54,614 nucleotides of DNA, taken from Vermamoeba vermiformis (lineage: Eukaryota; Tubulinea; Echinamoebida). Position 1 is the first letter of the stretch, and every line of letters starts with the position of its first letter. A program made the position numbers and the translations under genes. The notes below the pieces were generated by a model. It did not search any database. It worked only from the letters and a program-made list of their open reading frames with translations, and was not told the DNA's origin. The stretch lies in the NCBI GenBank assembly GCA_045837725.1, contig JBEWZL010000195.1, positions 1 to 54,614 on the forward strand, given 5' to 3'. Below are positions 9,523-21,633 of this stretch, in pieces.

Positions 9523-12500
9523 ATGTCCATTCGTGCCGTTGTTTTCTTTGCCTTAATTGTGGCGTTGTTGGCATCTGCTGATAAATTGCCCACAACTCAA
9601 TTTAGATGCGACAATGCTAATATTGTTAGCACTTTGGTATGTCCATATTAATATATATTATTACACGATTAATCAAACTATTTGAGCACTGGATTCATTT
9701 GTTTTTTTATTTTCCGTATTTTTTATTGCCTTACTTAAAATTCTTATTTACAGACTGTCCTTCCCAACTCAACTATTGACGATTGGAATATTAATTATGT
9801 TAGTCCTGATGGCCAAGTATGTCTTGAAAGATTTTCTTTGTGCATTCGTGACTGGATCTCGATCGAAGGTTCTATTTATAACTCATACGTGTCATTATTA
9901 TAGGTCGTATTTATCCGCACGCACGATGGCAATATTTGGCGTAGCGCTGATGAAGGTAAAACCTGGGAGCAGCAGACCGTGCCTTCGAAGATGCACAACG
10001 TTGGCAGCCACGGCGTAAGTATTACAGTATTATTTATTATATTATACAAATAATGCTATTAATCGAAGTCAAATTTACGATCAAGTCCCGCCTAGTTATA
10101 AGGCAAAGCGCTCTTTGATCTCAATAATTCAAGATAAAATTTCATTAATTGTCTTAATTATTATATTTGTATTCCGTTTCGTTTAATATTATTATAAATA
10201 CAATGTTAATGCATCGCCATTACCGAGGAAATTTCTAATGAATAATTTATTTGCCAGGTCCGAAACGTATTCACCACCCGTTCTGAACACGGTGTAAGTA
10301 CTTCATTATTTTCGTTGTTATATTATTATGCACGTACTTATAATAATATTAATAGAGCGCTAAGATGTACTTTGTTGGCGCTGCTGACAAAAATGGTCAG
10401 CTATGGACCACATCTGACTTTGGCAAGACGTACAATTATTACGAGAGCCCCGATGTGCCTTCAGGCATCAGAATGATTTACCCGCACCCACTCTTCCAAG
10501 GTTAGTACTATAGTCATATTAATATATTAATACTGGTGCTAACATATGGTGCGTAAAGATAAGGCTTTGGCTCGTCGTGAGCGCGATCTGTTCTTCACTT
10601 CCAACTTTGGCAAGACGTGGAATAAAATCCTCGACGGCATGACCTCGTACAATGTGCGCTGGACTCCTTTCCCTGACGAGCACCCTGACGTAAGTCTAGA
10701 TCTGAACAAAAAAGCAGCCTCTGCAACAATTTTTTATTTGCACTATTGAGGACAGCAATGCTGACATGATTTTTATGGTTTCCATCATTTTTTTCAACTA
10801 ACAGAGCAAATAATATTATGCAAACTACACGAGACTGAAATTCTTACGTCGGATCCAGATCCGAAAATATATACCGTTTATTTATGGGAGACTAGTAATT
10901 GATGCTTTTGTTTAATTTAGCGCATCTACGCCACCATTCGCAAATCAGATAGTGATCAGTGGTTGGTGTACTCAGACGACTTCTTCGCCAAGACCACGAT
11001 CGTCATGACTAAAGTGAGGACTTGGGGCACTGTTCCTCCCAACAAGATGTTCGTCGTTCGCGTAAGTCTTTGCACATATTCTTAGCGCCACGTGACAGCA
11101 GTAACTTTGACACGTGTCATTTAATTTTTAGATCGGCGAAGACGGTCAAGATGAGCTCATGATTAGCGATGACACCGCTGATTCGTTCAGAGCTGCAGCA
11201 TTCCCTCGTCGTGGCCGTGAAGAATACGAAGAAAACGTACGTGAAGACAATAATAGAGCATTAATACAACGATACTAACCTTGGAAATGATGATAGGGTT
11301 TCTTTGTCTACGATACCAGCGAAGATTCGTTGATGATTTACGTCAATCGTGGCAATACTTTTTGGTGGGGTGACGTGTACAAGAGCAACTCTTACGACAC
11401 TGATTTTGTGCTGTCACTTGAGAATCACAGGTACGCGCGCACTTCGATCAACTTTTGACACGTGTCATAACGCGATTTATATATGATATATATTGCGTTA
11501 GTATCTAGTTGCCAAGTACTAACTGTGATATTGTTCTGAAGATTCCCTGACTTCACTCGTTACCACGGTCTCGATGGCATTTACCTCGCCAACGTGTACA
11601 ACACAACTAACCCCATGGGTCCTTCTTACACCGATGACGTCATCACTCAAATCACTTTCAACAAGGGTACGAGCCCATCAATAGTGAAGTGGTGACGAGT
11701 ATTAATTATGATTTATGAAGGTGGTGTCTGGTCCTCGATTGCTGCCCCCGAAAAAGATGCTGACGGCAATCCTACTAACTGCAAGCTCGACAAGGGCTGC
11801 TCGTTGCATTTGCACGGCTTTTCAACCTCCGCTTTCACGTGGTTCTACTCCGTTCCTAACGCTATTGGTCTCATGATGGCCACTGGTAACTTGGGCGATG
11901 AATTGCTTGACAGACCCGATCAAGTACGCGCGATAATGTTGTGTTCAAGAGCACGTTTGTTAATCATTGCTGTTACTTTTATAGGTCAACACTTACTTCA
12001 GTCGTGACGGAGGTGTTTCGTGGCGTGAAGTTCACAAGGGCTCGTTTGTCCCTGAGTTCGGTGACCACGGTGGCATCATCGTGATGGCTGACGCCTTGCA
12101 CAAGTCCAGCGAGTTCTTGTAAGTCACGAGAAGAAGTTATTGTGACACGGATGAAGCCTAATTATTGCTCGCAGGTTCACTGTTGACGAAGGCAAATCAT
12201 TCCATTCGTGCAAATTCACCGACTCAGCCGTTGAAGTGACCAACATTCGTATTGCTCCCAAGGGCAACTCGCAAAAATTCATTTTGTACGGTGAACTTAA
12301 CGGCGTTGCTGTATTGGCCCAATTGGATTTCAGCAGCTACTTTGGCCGTATTTGTATGTAGCCCGGGACCTACTTTCCAACTTTATCAAGGCTGACCTTA
12401 TTTCCTTATTTAGGCAGTGAAGCTGACTACGAAGAATGGTCACCGACCGATTTGCACGGTAACTGTGTTTTGGGTGAGAAGAACTTCTATCGTCGCAGAA

Positions 12501-13357
12501 AACAAGACGCGAACTGCTGGAACGGCGAGACCCTCGATCGGTTGATTCGCAGCGAGAACTGCTCTTGTGTCGTCGATGATTATGAGTGGTAAGCACTGGA
12601 ACAAAAAAATTTGAGGTTATTGGATTGAGGGACACGGGTACTATATTTTTATAGTAGTATGATATTAATATATTTAGCGACTTCTGCTTCGTGCACGATC
12701 CCACCACTCAACGCTGCGTGTTCGACTGTTTCGAGAACGACCAAGCTTTGTCACTCTTGCCATCTCCTCCTGCTAAGTGCGGTGACGACAAGTTGGGTCC
12801 TTACTATGAGGTCCAGATGGGGTGAGTCTATGTAACACATAGTTCCATATTTAGTGTCATTGCTAATGTCTGGTTAGTTACCGTAAAGTCGAGGATGACA
12901 CTTGTGACGTGAAAATGTCGGGCAGTCTTAAGTTGCAAGACTTGAAGGCCCTTGTTCCTTGCTCAGTGCCGATCAACCGTGGTCCTTCTGGCACTGGTTC
13001 GGCCGGTCACGACGCTGTCACTATTGTCGTTCTTGCTGTAAGTACCACATCCAGATCCGAGCGAGCAACCGACCAAACAGTTTTGGATTAAAATCTTACG
13101 CTATCTAATTATTAGATCACTTTCACACTCGTTGGTCTCGGTCTTATTATTTTGGGAGGTTTTATTGTTTACAGAAAGAGCGAGAGGTACGTAAAGCTTT
13201 TTTCGGAAGTTGATCTGGATTTAGCTTCTGACAATTTTAACTTAGATTCCGCAACTTCATTACATATACATTTAATACTGGCGGTGATCGTGCCTACAGA
13301 CCTGTGACTCAAGAGGTAAACACCGCTTTGGACGACGATCTGACCATCGATGCTTAA
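9523..13357 (+). CDS. Vps10/sortilin-family sorting receptor
   Basis: Start ATG 9523 with a signal peptide (MSIRAVVFFALIVALLASA). About 17 exons encode a Vps10 ten-bladed propeller with the typical Asp-box repeats (SADEGKTWE, TSDFGKTYN, TSNFGKTWN, SRDGGVSWR, VDEGKSFH). A cysteine-rich 10CC module follows (about 12420-12920: CSEADYEEW, CSCVVDDYECDFCF), then one membrane helix (ITFTLVGLGLIILGGFIVY) and a short cytosolic tail ending in an acidic stretch with DDDL, a plausible adaptor or retromer sorting signal. The family carries soluble hydrolases and other cargo between Golgi, endosome and surface. It converges with the RhoGAP gene, only 74 bases between stops; an AATAAA lies at 13370. Two of its introns carry the 12-base palindrome described elsewhere. 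Confidence 0.93.
11108..11119. repeat. TGACACGTGTCA palindrome, copy 1
   Basis: In an intron of the Vps10 gene, close to its acceptor. One of six perfect copies in the window; core CACGTG is a bHLH/bZIP-type site. Confidence 0.7.
11456..11467. repeat. TGACACGTGTCA palindrome, copy 2
   Basis: In another Vps10 intron, 350 bases after copy 1. Confidence 0.7.
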
Positions 13358-13431
13358 ATTTTTTTCTTAAATAAAATCCTATTTGTTATGATTTGTGGTA
13401 CATTAATATAATGTTTATTCTTCTCTTTTGA

Positions 13432-15600
13432 TCAATTCTGGTACTCGCTAAGCTCGTCGCTGAACTCCGAACTGTCCGCTGCCTCTTCGCTCGATGAATC
13501 ACTTTGTTCTTTGAAAATCGTTTCAATGTAATAACACAGCTCAACAGAGACTTGTTTGAGTTCAGGTCTCGTCAGGCCTAATTAGGAAATGCGTTAATAA
13601 TTCTGAGAATTTAAGTCTGCATAGCGGATTTACCAGTAAGATATTTGTGCAGTTGTTGAGTGCGACCGCGAATCACGTGATCAATGAGCGACAGTACTGC
13701 TGTCCTAACACGCCTATCGTCAACGCCATCAGCACGTGATGAACCCTGTTGCGGTACTTTTTTGCCGATATTAGCAATGGATTTTGTGTGTTTAAGTGCC
13801 CTGAGTGCATTTTCATCGAGTCCTGAATTGCTCACGACCGGTTTTGACGTCGTTCTGCGAGCCTTTGAACTTCCCTATACAACTCATTAATATCATCAAT
13901 AGACCTATGCCGGGACCTATGAAACTAACCACATTCGAAGAGTCTTCTAGTGAACTGTCTAACGAGTCCTCGATGGTCGGAACTTCGAGGTGCACGTGAT
14001 AGTTGGTGCCACTCGTGGTGTTAGAGCTATTCGAGTTATGTACAGAGTGCAGCGGCGATGCGTAAGGGTTGCCGCCATAACGACTGCGCGGGGACAGTTG
14101 TTGATTGTAATATTTATCGAACGAGTCTGCAGGGGCCGAAAAGGCTTTGAACTCGTTCAGTGAATCTTCGTACGATTGATTTGGCACGTGTTGGTGAACT
14201 TGGTGAATTGGTATAGCGATTGCTAGGGGCTTAGAAACTGTGCCTAGAATAAAAGTTTGAATTGATAAAAAATTCCGTTCGAAAAAAATTGTATTCAGAG
14301 TGCACTTTTAAGGAGCATTTCCTTATTTAGTAATAACATACCAATAGCACCTGTCGGTGATGTTGGACGTGATGAAGGGCTGCTAGTGTTTGAAGATAGT
14401 TTTGAATTGCTATTATGCTGGCTATTGTAAGGACTGCTCTGCGAAGACTGTGACACGTGATCCGTTAGCGGAGTCATCGGTGTAGCCAACGAGAGTCGCT
14501 TTAATTTCTTTTTGAATTCTTTTTTGTTAACTTTAGCGTCTTCTTTTTTATCTTCTTTCTTTTTCTTTTGTTTCTTTGGCTGGATCCAATATTTAATCGC
14601 GATCTTGGAAATTGAATTTCTCTTAAAATATTATCTTACCGCTAATAGCTCATCATATTTGTAGATTAATGTTTCTAATAATCGTTTGCATAATTTCTGC
14701 CAATCGGCTGATGAATCTTGATTTTCTGCGGACGGATGCATCGCCCAAATTGAAAGTCCGAACACTGACGTTAGATAATCGACATGTAGCATATTAACGT
14801 CACTATATGATAAGAGGTATTTGAATAGCTCTGTAACGCTCGTTAAGAACGCTTTGTTTCCGACTGGCAAATGTCTCATCGCTTTTTTGAGCAATTGAAC
14901 GCGAGTTTCTTCGGAACGAATGTCTAAATAATTATATTAATATAAATCATGTATTATATTTAATTTTAATAGGGAAGTTAATCGCTACTAACAACCAAAT
15001 TGGATGCGAGCCAAAAAATCAAATCAGAATTTGAAATTAAGACTTACTGATCGCCTCTTTAATGACATCATATAGCGGGTATGTTAATAAAGGTTCTTGT
15101 AGTTGACTAAAATAGAAGCCAAATGCTCCAGCGACTGCATGAGCTGAATATTTCGAAAGATCTGGCTTTGCTCCTGAACAAAATTTTAAAATAATCTGCA
15201 TATTATAAACACTTCATCGTCATAAAATAACGGTCCTTTGATTCACCGGAGTCAATTAAGAATCAGCGATCGGACAAAGATTTTATTTCAATTTCGAATT
15301 TAAATAATTATTCTGCTGTATTAATTTGTATTACCTTCCGAATAGCCTTTAATAATCTCTGCTGAGTGATCTCTATCTTTAGTTAAGCGAAATATCCCTT
15401 CCACTTCCGCACCTATTCATCAAATCCGATTTAATTGTGTATAAATATTTCGATAGCAATCATTATTCAGTCAATATTAATGCCCATATAATCCTAATTA
15501 TTAACCTACCGTGTTGCTTTAAATGCCCGAGGACATCTAGAACAAAAGTCGGTAACTCTGCATTTTTTGATTCAAACTCGTAGAATCGCTGTCGTTTCAT
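13432..15600 (-). CDS. RhoGAP-domain protein
   Basis: Start ATG 15598-15600 (MKRQRFYEFESKN), stop 13432-13434. The RhoGAP domain occupies the first five exons: AEVEGIFRLTKDRD carries the arginine finger, AHAVAGAFGFYFSQLQEPLLTYPLYD matches the second conserved block, and the helix with HLPVGNKAFLTSVTELFKYLL and the block VNMLHVDYLTSVFGLSIW the third. The rest is a lysine-rich segment (PKKQKKKKEDKKED), long Ser/Pro/Asn-rich low-complexity linkers, and an acidic C-terminus (SSSEEAADSSEFSDELSEYQN). It should speed GTP hydrolysis on a Rho/Rac GTPase and so act on actin. There is no further recognised domain. The family is firm; the exact boundaries of the serine-rich exons near 14220-14600 are less so. 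Confidence 0.85.
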
Positions 15601-15857
15601 ATTTTGTTATTTACACTATTGTACATATAAATTAATTGCTTAAAGAAGAACTGAATTTACGAACCAATTTATTTACGAGACATTTTGACAGGTGTACGGG
15701 ATCTAGTTCTACTTTGCCTTGATAAACAAAATCGCAATCTAATTTCGAGATATTATTATTTTGTACCATCACTTATCGCTACAATGCTTATAAAAAGCAT
15801 GTTTTTATAAAATTGTTGTACAAGAGTGGATCGACCACAAGAAATTTTTAAGGCCAC

Positions 15858-17474
15858 CTAGTTAGGTAACTTGAAGGCATAAAGACCAGCGAGAGCAGGG
15901 TTAGTTACAGGGACGCCATAGTAACCGTATCCAGTACCAATGTAGATCGTGTCTTGAGAAACGGATGCGCCACCGTAGATGCCGTTGTTCAAAGTGGTCG
16001 TGTACAAGAGCTTGCCGTCAGACTTGCGCAGACCATAGAGCGAGCCACCAGTTGAACCAACGACCACGAGCTCGTCCCAAACTGTTACGGGACCAAAAGC
16101 ACCGCCGTTCGAGGAAACAAATTGCCAGTTTACGGCTCCGGATGTTAAGTTGACGGAGGCCCAGAAAGGCAAATTCGAAAGAGAACCGTTGACGAGGGTG
16201 TATGATTTATACTGCGAGTTGAAGTTGGCAGTAAAGAAGCTTTTGCCGTCAGATGCAGATCCCCACATGCTTCCACCGACAATGCCTCCAGGACCAACTT
16301 GATTGGCCCAGATCTTTTGACCAGTTTCAGCATCAAAAGCCCAGCTGATGCCAGATTTCTGCGAGACGAAGATCATATCGCGACTAGCACCGCCCAACGG
16401 ATGCGCCACATCTCGAACCAAGATCGGAGCTTGAGCAAAATCGGCGTCAGGACCAGGCTTGCCAGGGCAATTAGCAGTGTTGGTCGGAGGGAAGCCAGGG
16501 TAACCGCAAGCAGCATTCCAAGCGTCAATAGGAGGAGCAAAGTAAGACCAGCGAACAATGCCTGAATCCAAATCCAAAGCCAAGACGGAATTGGCGTGGT
16601 TTCCGTCTTCGTGGCAAGGCTCAGCGAAGATGTAGCTGCGAATAGACTCGGTTTGGTTGATGCATTCGTTGATGCGGGCGGGAACTTGGTAGTTTTGGCT
16701 GGTACCAACATAAACTAATCTGCGATCGGTGTCGACGGCAGGCGAAGAGCCCCAAACAGCAGCACCAGAATAACCACCGACTTGGTTGTTGTTGTCAGGC
16801 ACGGTATATTGTTGCCATTGCTTAGCTCCAGTTCGCGCATCGAGTTTGACGACGCTACCTCTGAAAGTGCAGCACGGGTAGCCTGGCTCGGCGGCAGCGG
16901 AGGTCTCGTGCGATGAGACACCAAATATAACACTATCTTCTACGACGGTAGGGCTTTGAGTGATGGTGGCGTTGAGATGCGCTTCCAAAAGAGTCTGCCA
17001 AACAAGATGACCGTCGTCCTTGTCCAAAGCGAAAGCAAATGCTCCACGACCAAGGCCAGGGAGAGGAGGAAATTGACTGCCAAAAATCAACAAGTCGTCG
17101 TAGATCACGGGGCTGTTTCGAGTCAAATAGTTTGGCAATCCAAGAAGCTGAGGCACAGATGCGTTCCAGATTTGACGACCGTTGCGATCAAGGCAGTAAA
17201 TATTACCGCCAAAATCAGGGAAATAAATTCTGTTGCCGCGGACTGTAGGCGTGGCTGAAACTCCGACTTGCGCAGGGAAGAAAAATTGTTGCTCAAATTG
17301 CTTGACGGATGCGCCATCGTTCAAGCCAGAGATATCTTGAGATTGATAGCGGTCATTGAAAGGGTCCTTACCCCATCCATTCCAGTTCGGATCTTTCTTT
17401 GGTTTGTTGTTGCCAGCGAACGCGTTAGATGCAACGAGCAAAAACACAGCTAGAGCTACGAATTGTCTTTGCAT
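15858..17474 (-). CDS. Secreted PQQ-repeat propeller enzyme, polyvinyl-alcohol-dehydrogenase-like
   Basis: A single exon of 538 residues with a signal peptide (MQRQFVALAVFLLVASNAFA). Repeated W/tryptophan-docking blades (NIYCLDRNGRQIWNASV, VVKLDARTGAKQWQ, LALDLDSGIVRWSY, AFDAETGQKIWA, GLRKSDGKLLYT) form a PQQ-type eight-bladed propeller. YPCCTFRGSVVKLDA contains neighbouring cysteines 201-202; quinoprotein alcohol dehydrogenases have such a vicinal pair next to PQQ, and CCTFRGSV is typical of bacterial polyvinyl-alcohol dehydrogenases. No cytochrome c motif CxxCH is seen. Absence of introns among intron-dense neighbours and the bacterial type suggest transfer, but that is inference. It could oxidise a secondary alcohol outside the cell or in food vacuoles. 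Confidence 0.85.
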   Translation of the reverse strand: MQRQFVALAVFLLVASNAFAGNNKPKKDPNWNGWGKDPFNDRYQSQDISGLNDGASVKQFEQQFFFPAQVGVSATPTVRGNRIYFPDFGGNIYCLDRNGRQIWNASVPQLLGLPNYLTRNSPVIYDDLLIFGSQFPPLPGLGRGAFAFALDKDDGHLVWQTLLEAHLNATITQSPTVVEDSVIFGVSSHETSAAAEPGYPCCTFRGSVVKLDARTGAKQWQQYTVPDNNNQVGGYSGAAVWGSSPAVDTDRRLVYVGTSQNYQVPARINECINQTESIRSYIFAEPCHEDGNHANSVLALDLDSGIVRWSYFAPPIDAWNAACGYPGFPPTNTANCPGKPGPDADFAQAPILVRDVAHPLGGASRDMIFVSQKSGISWAFDAETGQKIWANQVGPGGIVGGSMWGSASDGKSFFTANFNSQYKSYTLVNGSLSNLPFWASVNLTSGAVNWQFVSSNGGAFGPVTVWDELVVVGSTGGSLYGLRKSDGKLLYTTTLNNGIYGGASVSQDTIYIGTGYGYYGVPVTNPALAGLYAFKLPN

Positions 17475-19156
17475 GGCCTCGTCAAGTTGTTGATAAGCAG
17501 TTGTGGTGCACTACAAGGGGCTGAAAATAAGATTGAATTGAGAATTAGTGCCGTATCACGTTCGTATTTATATCTTTTTTTCTTGATAAAATTTAAATTG
17601 ACGTGTGTGCCGTAACAAAAATAGAACCGACAGCGGAATAACTATTGGAACGGTTTTAGGGTCTAGACCCTTTGTAGCTAGTCCTAATGCTAACGAATTT
17701 AACAATATCAAATTTGATGGCTACAATTATTGCGCTACAATAAATCGATCGATATACTCAATTTTAACATATCAAGCATAGATTTCGTTAATATAGGCCC
17801 ATATAATCCATTTGCGAGCTGTTCTAGAGTTGCATCAAATTAATTTGGTCCACTACGGCATGTTCCGGTTTTTCCGCTTTGACCGATGACAGGATCTCAA
17901 AGTAGCAAATAGACATTTTATAGCCCGCGGAGTAACGGTTCGATAATCGATAGTAATCACGCCGCATAGTCATGCAAATGAATGATTAACAGCATGCTAA
18001 TGTGCATTGATTCATCGGCAAACTTCGAAACGGTTCACATCCGATACTCCGATTCGAGAGCTGACGGAGATTGACCAAACATATATATACATATGTTACT
18101 ATATTAATTCAAGTCATATAGATAGATCTATGAGCCAGAAGCTTTGCATGTTTTCTTTCAATTCATTTCAATTCACTTTAAATAAGCAGCGAAGAATTGC
18201 ACGAAGTGCCGAAAATTAAAAGGATAGTGAATCATCTCTGCATATAAAGATCATATTAAGTGGACTGTAAATCAGGTTATAATCGACCAGTTCAAGTTTG
18301 TCACCAATCGTAGAAGCTTGAAAATGATATTGGTGAAATTACCGCAAGTTAATTTCGAAATAAATTATTGTTCGCTCAGGCGAATAAAACAAATCTTGTC
18401 CTGCAAGATTGACAGCACCGGGCCGAGATCGATCGGCGCAAAAATTTTGTGCATTCGTTCGTACCGTAATTTGCATTAAAAATTATGGCGATAAACTTAC
18501 CATGCCTGATATTGATTGAAATTCATGCTTGCTCATCGCCCTGACTTTCCCATCGAATTGTGCGCGTGCAAGCGAGGTACTGCATAATTTAATGGTAAAT
18601 TAAATACCAAGTTTTCTCTTAATATTAATTCATATAATTATAGAATTAAGTATGCATGAATCAAAGGATAATCATATAAATGAGCGAAATGGGCTCCAAA
18701 TAATTATTATAATAATTTAAAAATTCTGATTTCAGCTTTGTGCAGGCCAAAAATTTGCATACGAGCACAAAGGCGATGATAATATTTATGTTATCGAGCC
18801 AGGATTTAATTCGGCATTTCGGATCAATTCTCGATGAGATTGGGTTGGAAAGAGATCAGCTCATTAAAACTTACGACAGTTCTTATAGCCATACCTTCTG
18901 GTCCTAAGCGTCAGTGCAATAATAATAATACCGTTCTTTTAATTAACCTTCAGTGTTTTTCAGGCGCAATCCGAAGCTTTCGCGCAAGGCCGAGGGCAAA
19001 CAAATGGCGAAAGTTGTTATTGTAGGTAAGAAATATATTTCTTGTTGTCCGTATGTACAAGATTAGAAATTGTTCTTTAAAAAATCCTAACTCGCGCAAT
19101 TTTCTTTTTTGGTTTATTTGATTTTAGAGTATCGGAAGTTACTACATTGCACGATC
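17475..19156. other. 1.7-kb gene-poor stretch
   Basis: No open frame here has coding character or splice context. It contains the promoter of the PQQ gene (CCGTAAC motif at 17610-17616), a perfect 14-base palindrome (17658-17671), AT-rich runs with small hairpins (about 18080-18130), and no tRNA or snRNA pattern I can recognise. Confidence 0.5.
17658..17671. repeat. Perfect 14-base palindrome AGGGTCTAGACCCT
   Basis: Self-complementary over all 14 bases with a CTAG core. It lies about 185 bases upstream of the PQQ-enzyme start and may be a dimeric factor site. A relative with a spacer and the same CTAG theme lies at 22382-22404. Confidence 0.5.
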
Positions 19157-21436
19157 TTAGTCTATGTTGACCTTCTCGACGTAGAGTCTGATGTTGCAGG
19201 AGGTATCAACACCGCGTCCTGAACATACATCAGTTAATTAACTTGTGCGAATTTAAATTGGTGGGATCTACTACTTACGCAAGCGCATGTAACCGCCTTC
19301 TCCCCACCAGCTACCCCAAGAGTTACGCACAATCCAGTAATCTTGGCCAGTAGGTCCGTCAGTACCGTAGCCAACAATGTTCACTGCGTGGTTAATCGCT
19401 CCTTCGCAAGATCTGCCACCAGTCATTATACCACCAGAGTAGCTGTAAAATCCGTATGGCACGTAGATTGCGACCGAAAGAACTCCTTCTTGGAGCTTAC
19501 TTATAATAGCAGCGTCGGTCGTTGGACTACCGTTGGACAATTTCGAGGATTCAGATCCGCGAACGACTCTTCCGAGGCCGGAACTAGTTCTTCGGCAAGA
19601 ACCCTTCGCGTTTTGGTAAGGATAGTCAGAAGCATAAGCAACACCTCCGTTACTGGCTGCAAACTGAAAAGCTCCCAACATCCAGCCACCTAAATTTACT
19701 CTTTAGTACACAGAGCTCAAGCTCGATTGAGTCTTTAAATTGTGATATAAAATATACTTATTTATCAGCAAGAAAGGTTTATAATTATTAATGCATTACG
19801 TACCGTTGCAGTTGTATTCTGGATCCGAGCAGTCGAGGAGCTGTTGAACAGACAATACAGGAGGTGGTGTCTGATACTTAATTGCGTAGTTACTCTCAAT
19901 GGACGCAGCAGCACTATGAGCCCAGCAAGATCCGCAAGTTTGTTGATCTTTGATCGGACTCGAAAAGCCTTTGTCAGTCCAAGAGAACTTGGAGCCAGTA
20001 GCAACAGGTGGAGATACAGGGGGAGATACAGGCACCACGTCGGAATCATAGCATTGCTGCACGATTTTGTAAACATTGTTGCGCCATCCGCCTCCGCACA
20101 TCTGAGCAGGATTGCCCATACACGGCACATTGCAGTCAGCTTCACTCGCCTGGCCGTAGTTACCAAATGAATTGCCACAGAAGCATTGTGAAGCGAATTG
20201 AACACCAGCTGCGGTGTATCCTTGGCTCGAGCAGATCTGCACGCACATGTCAACCGTCATGTCAACCGAAAGTGTCACTGTGCCTGACAGATCACGATTA
20301 ACATCGTCGATGAAACAGCCTTGATACTGAGGGACTTGAGTGCAAGTTGTGGTCTTGGCTTGAGAGGCTTGGATGCTGTAGATCGAGTTGCGATAGTAAC
20401 CACCACATTGTTCGTAGGCATCACCAGCACAAGGAACGTAGCACTCGTAGTCTTGCACCTTTCCATATTGACCGTAAGAGTTGCCACAGAAGCATTGATT
20501 TCCGGCTTGAACTGCTGCGTACTTGAAGGCATTGTTGCGGCAAGTTTGAACACACAGCTCAACGGTCATTGCATAGTTGTAGAAATAAGCGCCCAAGAGG
20601 TCGCGATAGTAGTAGTCAGCATAGCATCCCATGTACTGAGTAGATGGAGGTGCAGCGGAAAGACAAACGCCATTAGGACACTGTCACGAACTTGGATCAG
20701 ATCCGTTGCGTCTAACTAAGGATAAGTACGTACATCAGGGTTGCATGGAGGTCCGCATGTGACGGTCTTGCAGCCATCGGATACGCGACCACAAGTAGCA
20801 TTACCACATGGATTAAGTTGTGGGACACAAGTACTGTTGCTCGGTTGCAAACCTCTGAAGTTACCGCGAGGTGCCCAAGTGCAGTGCCAGTACTGACCAA
20901 TCGTAGGACAGGTCACCATAGCACATCCTACTCGGTTACTAAGATGAAAAGTTGAACGTTAGTTGCGGACTTTAGATCTTCGAAGAAATTTCCTTACGTT
21001 GACCACCAAACCATTTGAGTATAGTTCTTGGCTTTATAAGCATTGCCCAACTCGCCAGCGTAGTTAACGTTTTCAGATTCCCAAGCCAAGAGCACCTGAT
21101 GTTATTTAATAATTATTTAACGCTCTTATATCGCTTTTAACGTACTTGTTCGTAAGTGAACTGCTTCTGATCGCCGGATACGATGAATGTTTGGCCACGG
21201 ACACCGCGTAAAGACGGATCTAAGCCAACTTTGCATTGAGAGACCCAGTTCAAAGACTCTTGGGCCAACTTGTCGTCCCAAGTGATAGCCTTCATATTAG
21301 CAGGTGGAGGAGTCACTCGGGCACGGATAGCGCCGATGTAATCTAAAATATAAGATTTATCGCTGGAGGCAATTTCGTTAGCTCCGCTGGCAACCGTTAC
21401 AAATAAAATTAGGCCTAAAAATAGTAGAGTACGCAT
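19157..21436 (-). CDS. Secreted CAP-WSC-WSC-papain (C1A) fusion protease lacking a propeptide
   Basis: Start ATG 21434-21436 with signal peptide (MRTLLFLGLILFVTVASGA); about 650 residues in six or seven exons. Residues about 25-165 form a CAP/PR-1 domain (ITWDDKLAQESLNW, KNYTQMVWWSTNRVGC, YWHCTWAPRGNFRG), with the usual His of HxTQ-VW replaced by Asn. A Cys-rich linker follows, then two WSC domains (about 213-300 and 313-400; GCYADYYYRDLLG, QCFCGNSYGQYG, CAGDAYEQCGG and their counterparts), a Pro/Val linker, and a C1A domain (about 425-650) with oxyanion Gln and Cys in KDQQTCGSCWAHS, His in INHAVNIVGYG and Asn in VRNSWGSWWGEGGY. All catalytic residues are present, yet no I29 propeptide precedes the protease. 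WSC domains bind polysaccharide, so the enzyme may act on walls of prey or the extracellular matrix. A separate I29 gene diverges from its start, 197 bases away. Confidence 0.9.
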
Positions 21437-21633
21437 GTTGTCGCGTATAGTTCGTTCTATAGATTAAGACCTTGGAAACAAGTTTAAACCTTTTCCTGCT
21501 CGCTGTATTGGCCGTAACAATTGCAAGTCCTCCCCGCAGTATTTACGGTTGAATTGCAATATTCTTGTTTTTTTCTTCCCGACCGTAACCAATTTAAGCC
21601 ACTATTTTGCTATTCTAGGCACAATTCTATACA
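21437..21633. promoter_or_regulatory. Bidirectional promoter of protease and I29-inhibitor genes
   Basis: 197 bases separate the two divergent ATGs. CCGTAAC, a Myb-like word, occurs at 21512-21518 and 21583-21589, and its complement TTACGG at 21543-21548; ATTGG and CCAAT sit beside the two outer copies. The near-symmetric arrangement suggests shared control. The functional reading is inference. Confidence 0.5.

Noticed and set aside
15965-17453. Several open frames overlapping the PQQ gene
   Set aside because: All are shadows of the single 538-codon frame, which has a signal peptide and family motifs.
18834-19025. Open frame in the gene-poor stretch
   Set aside because: No composition bias, splice partners or start context.
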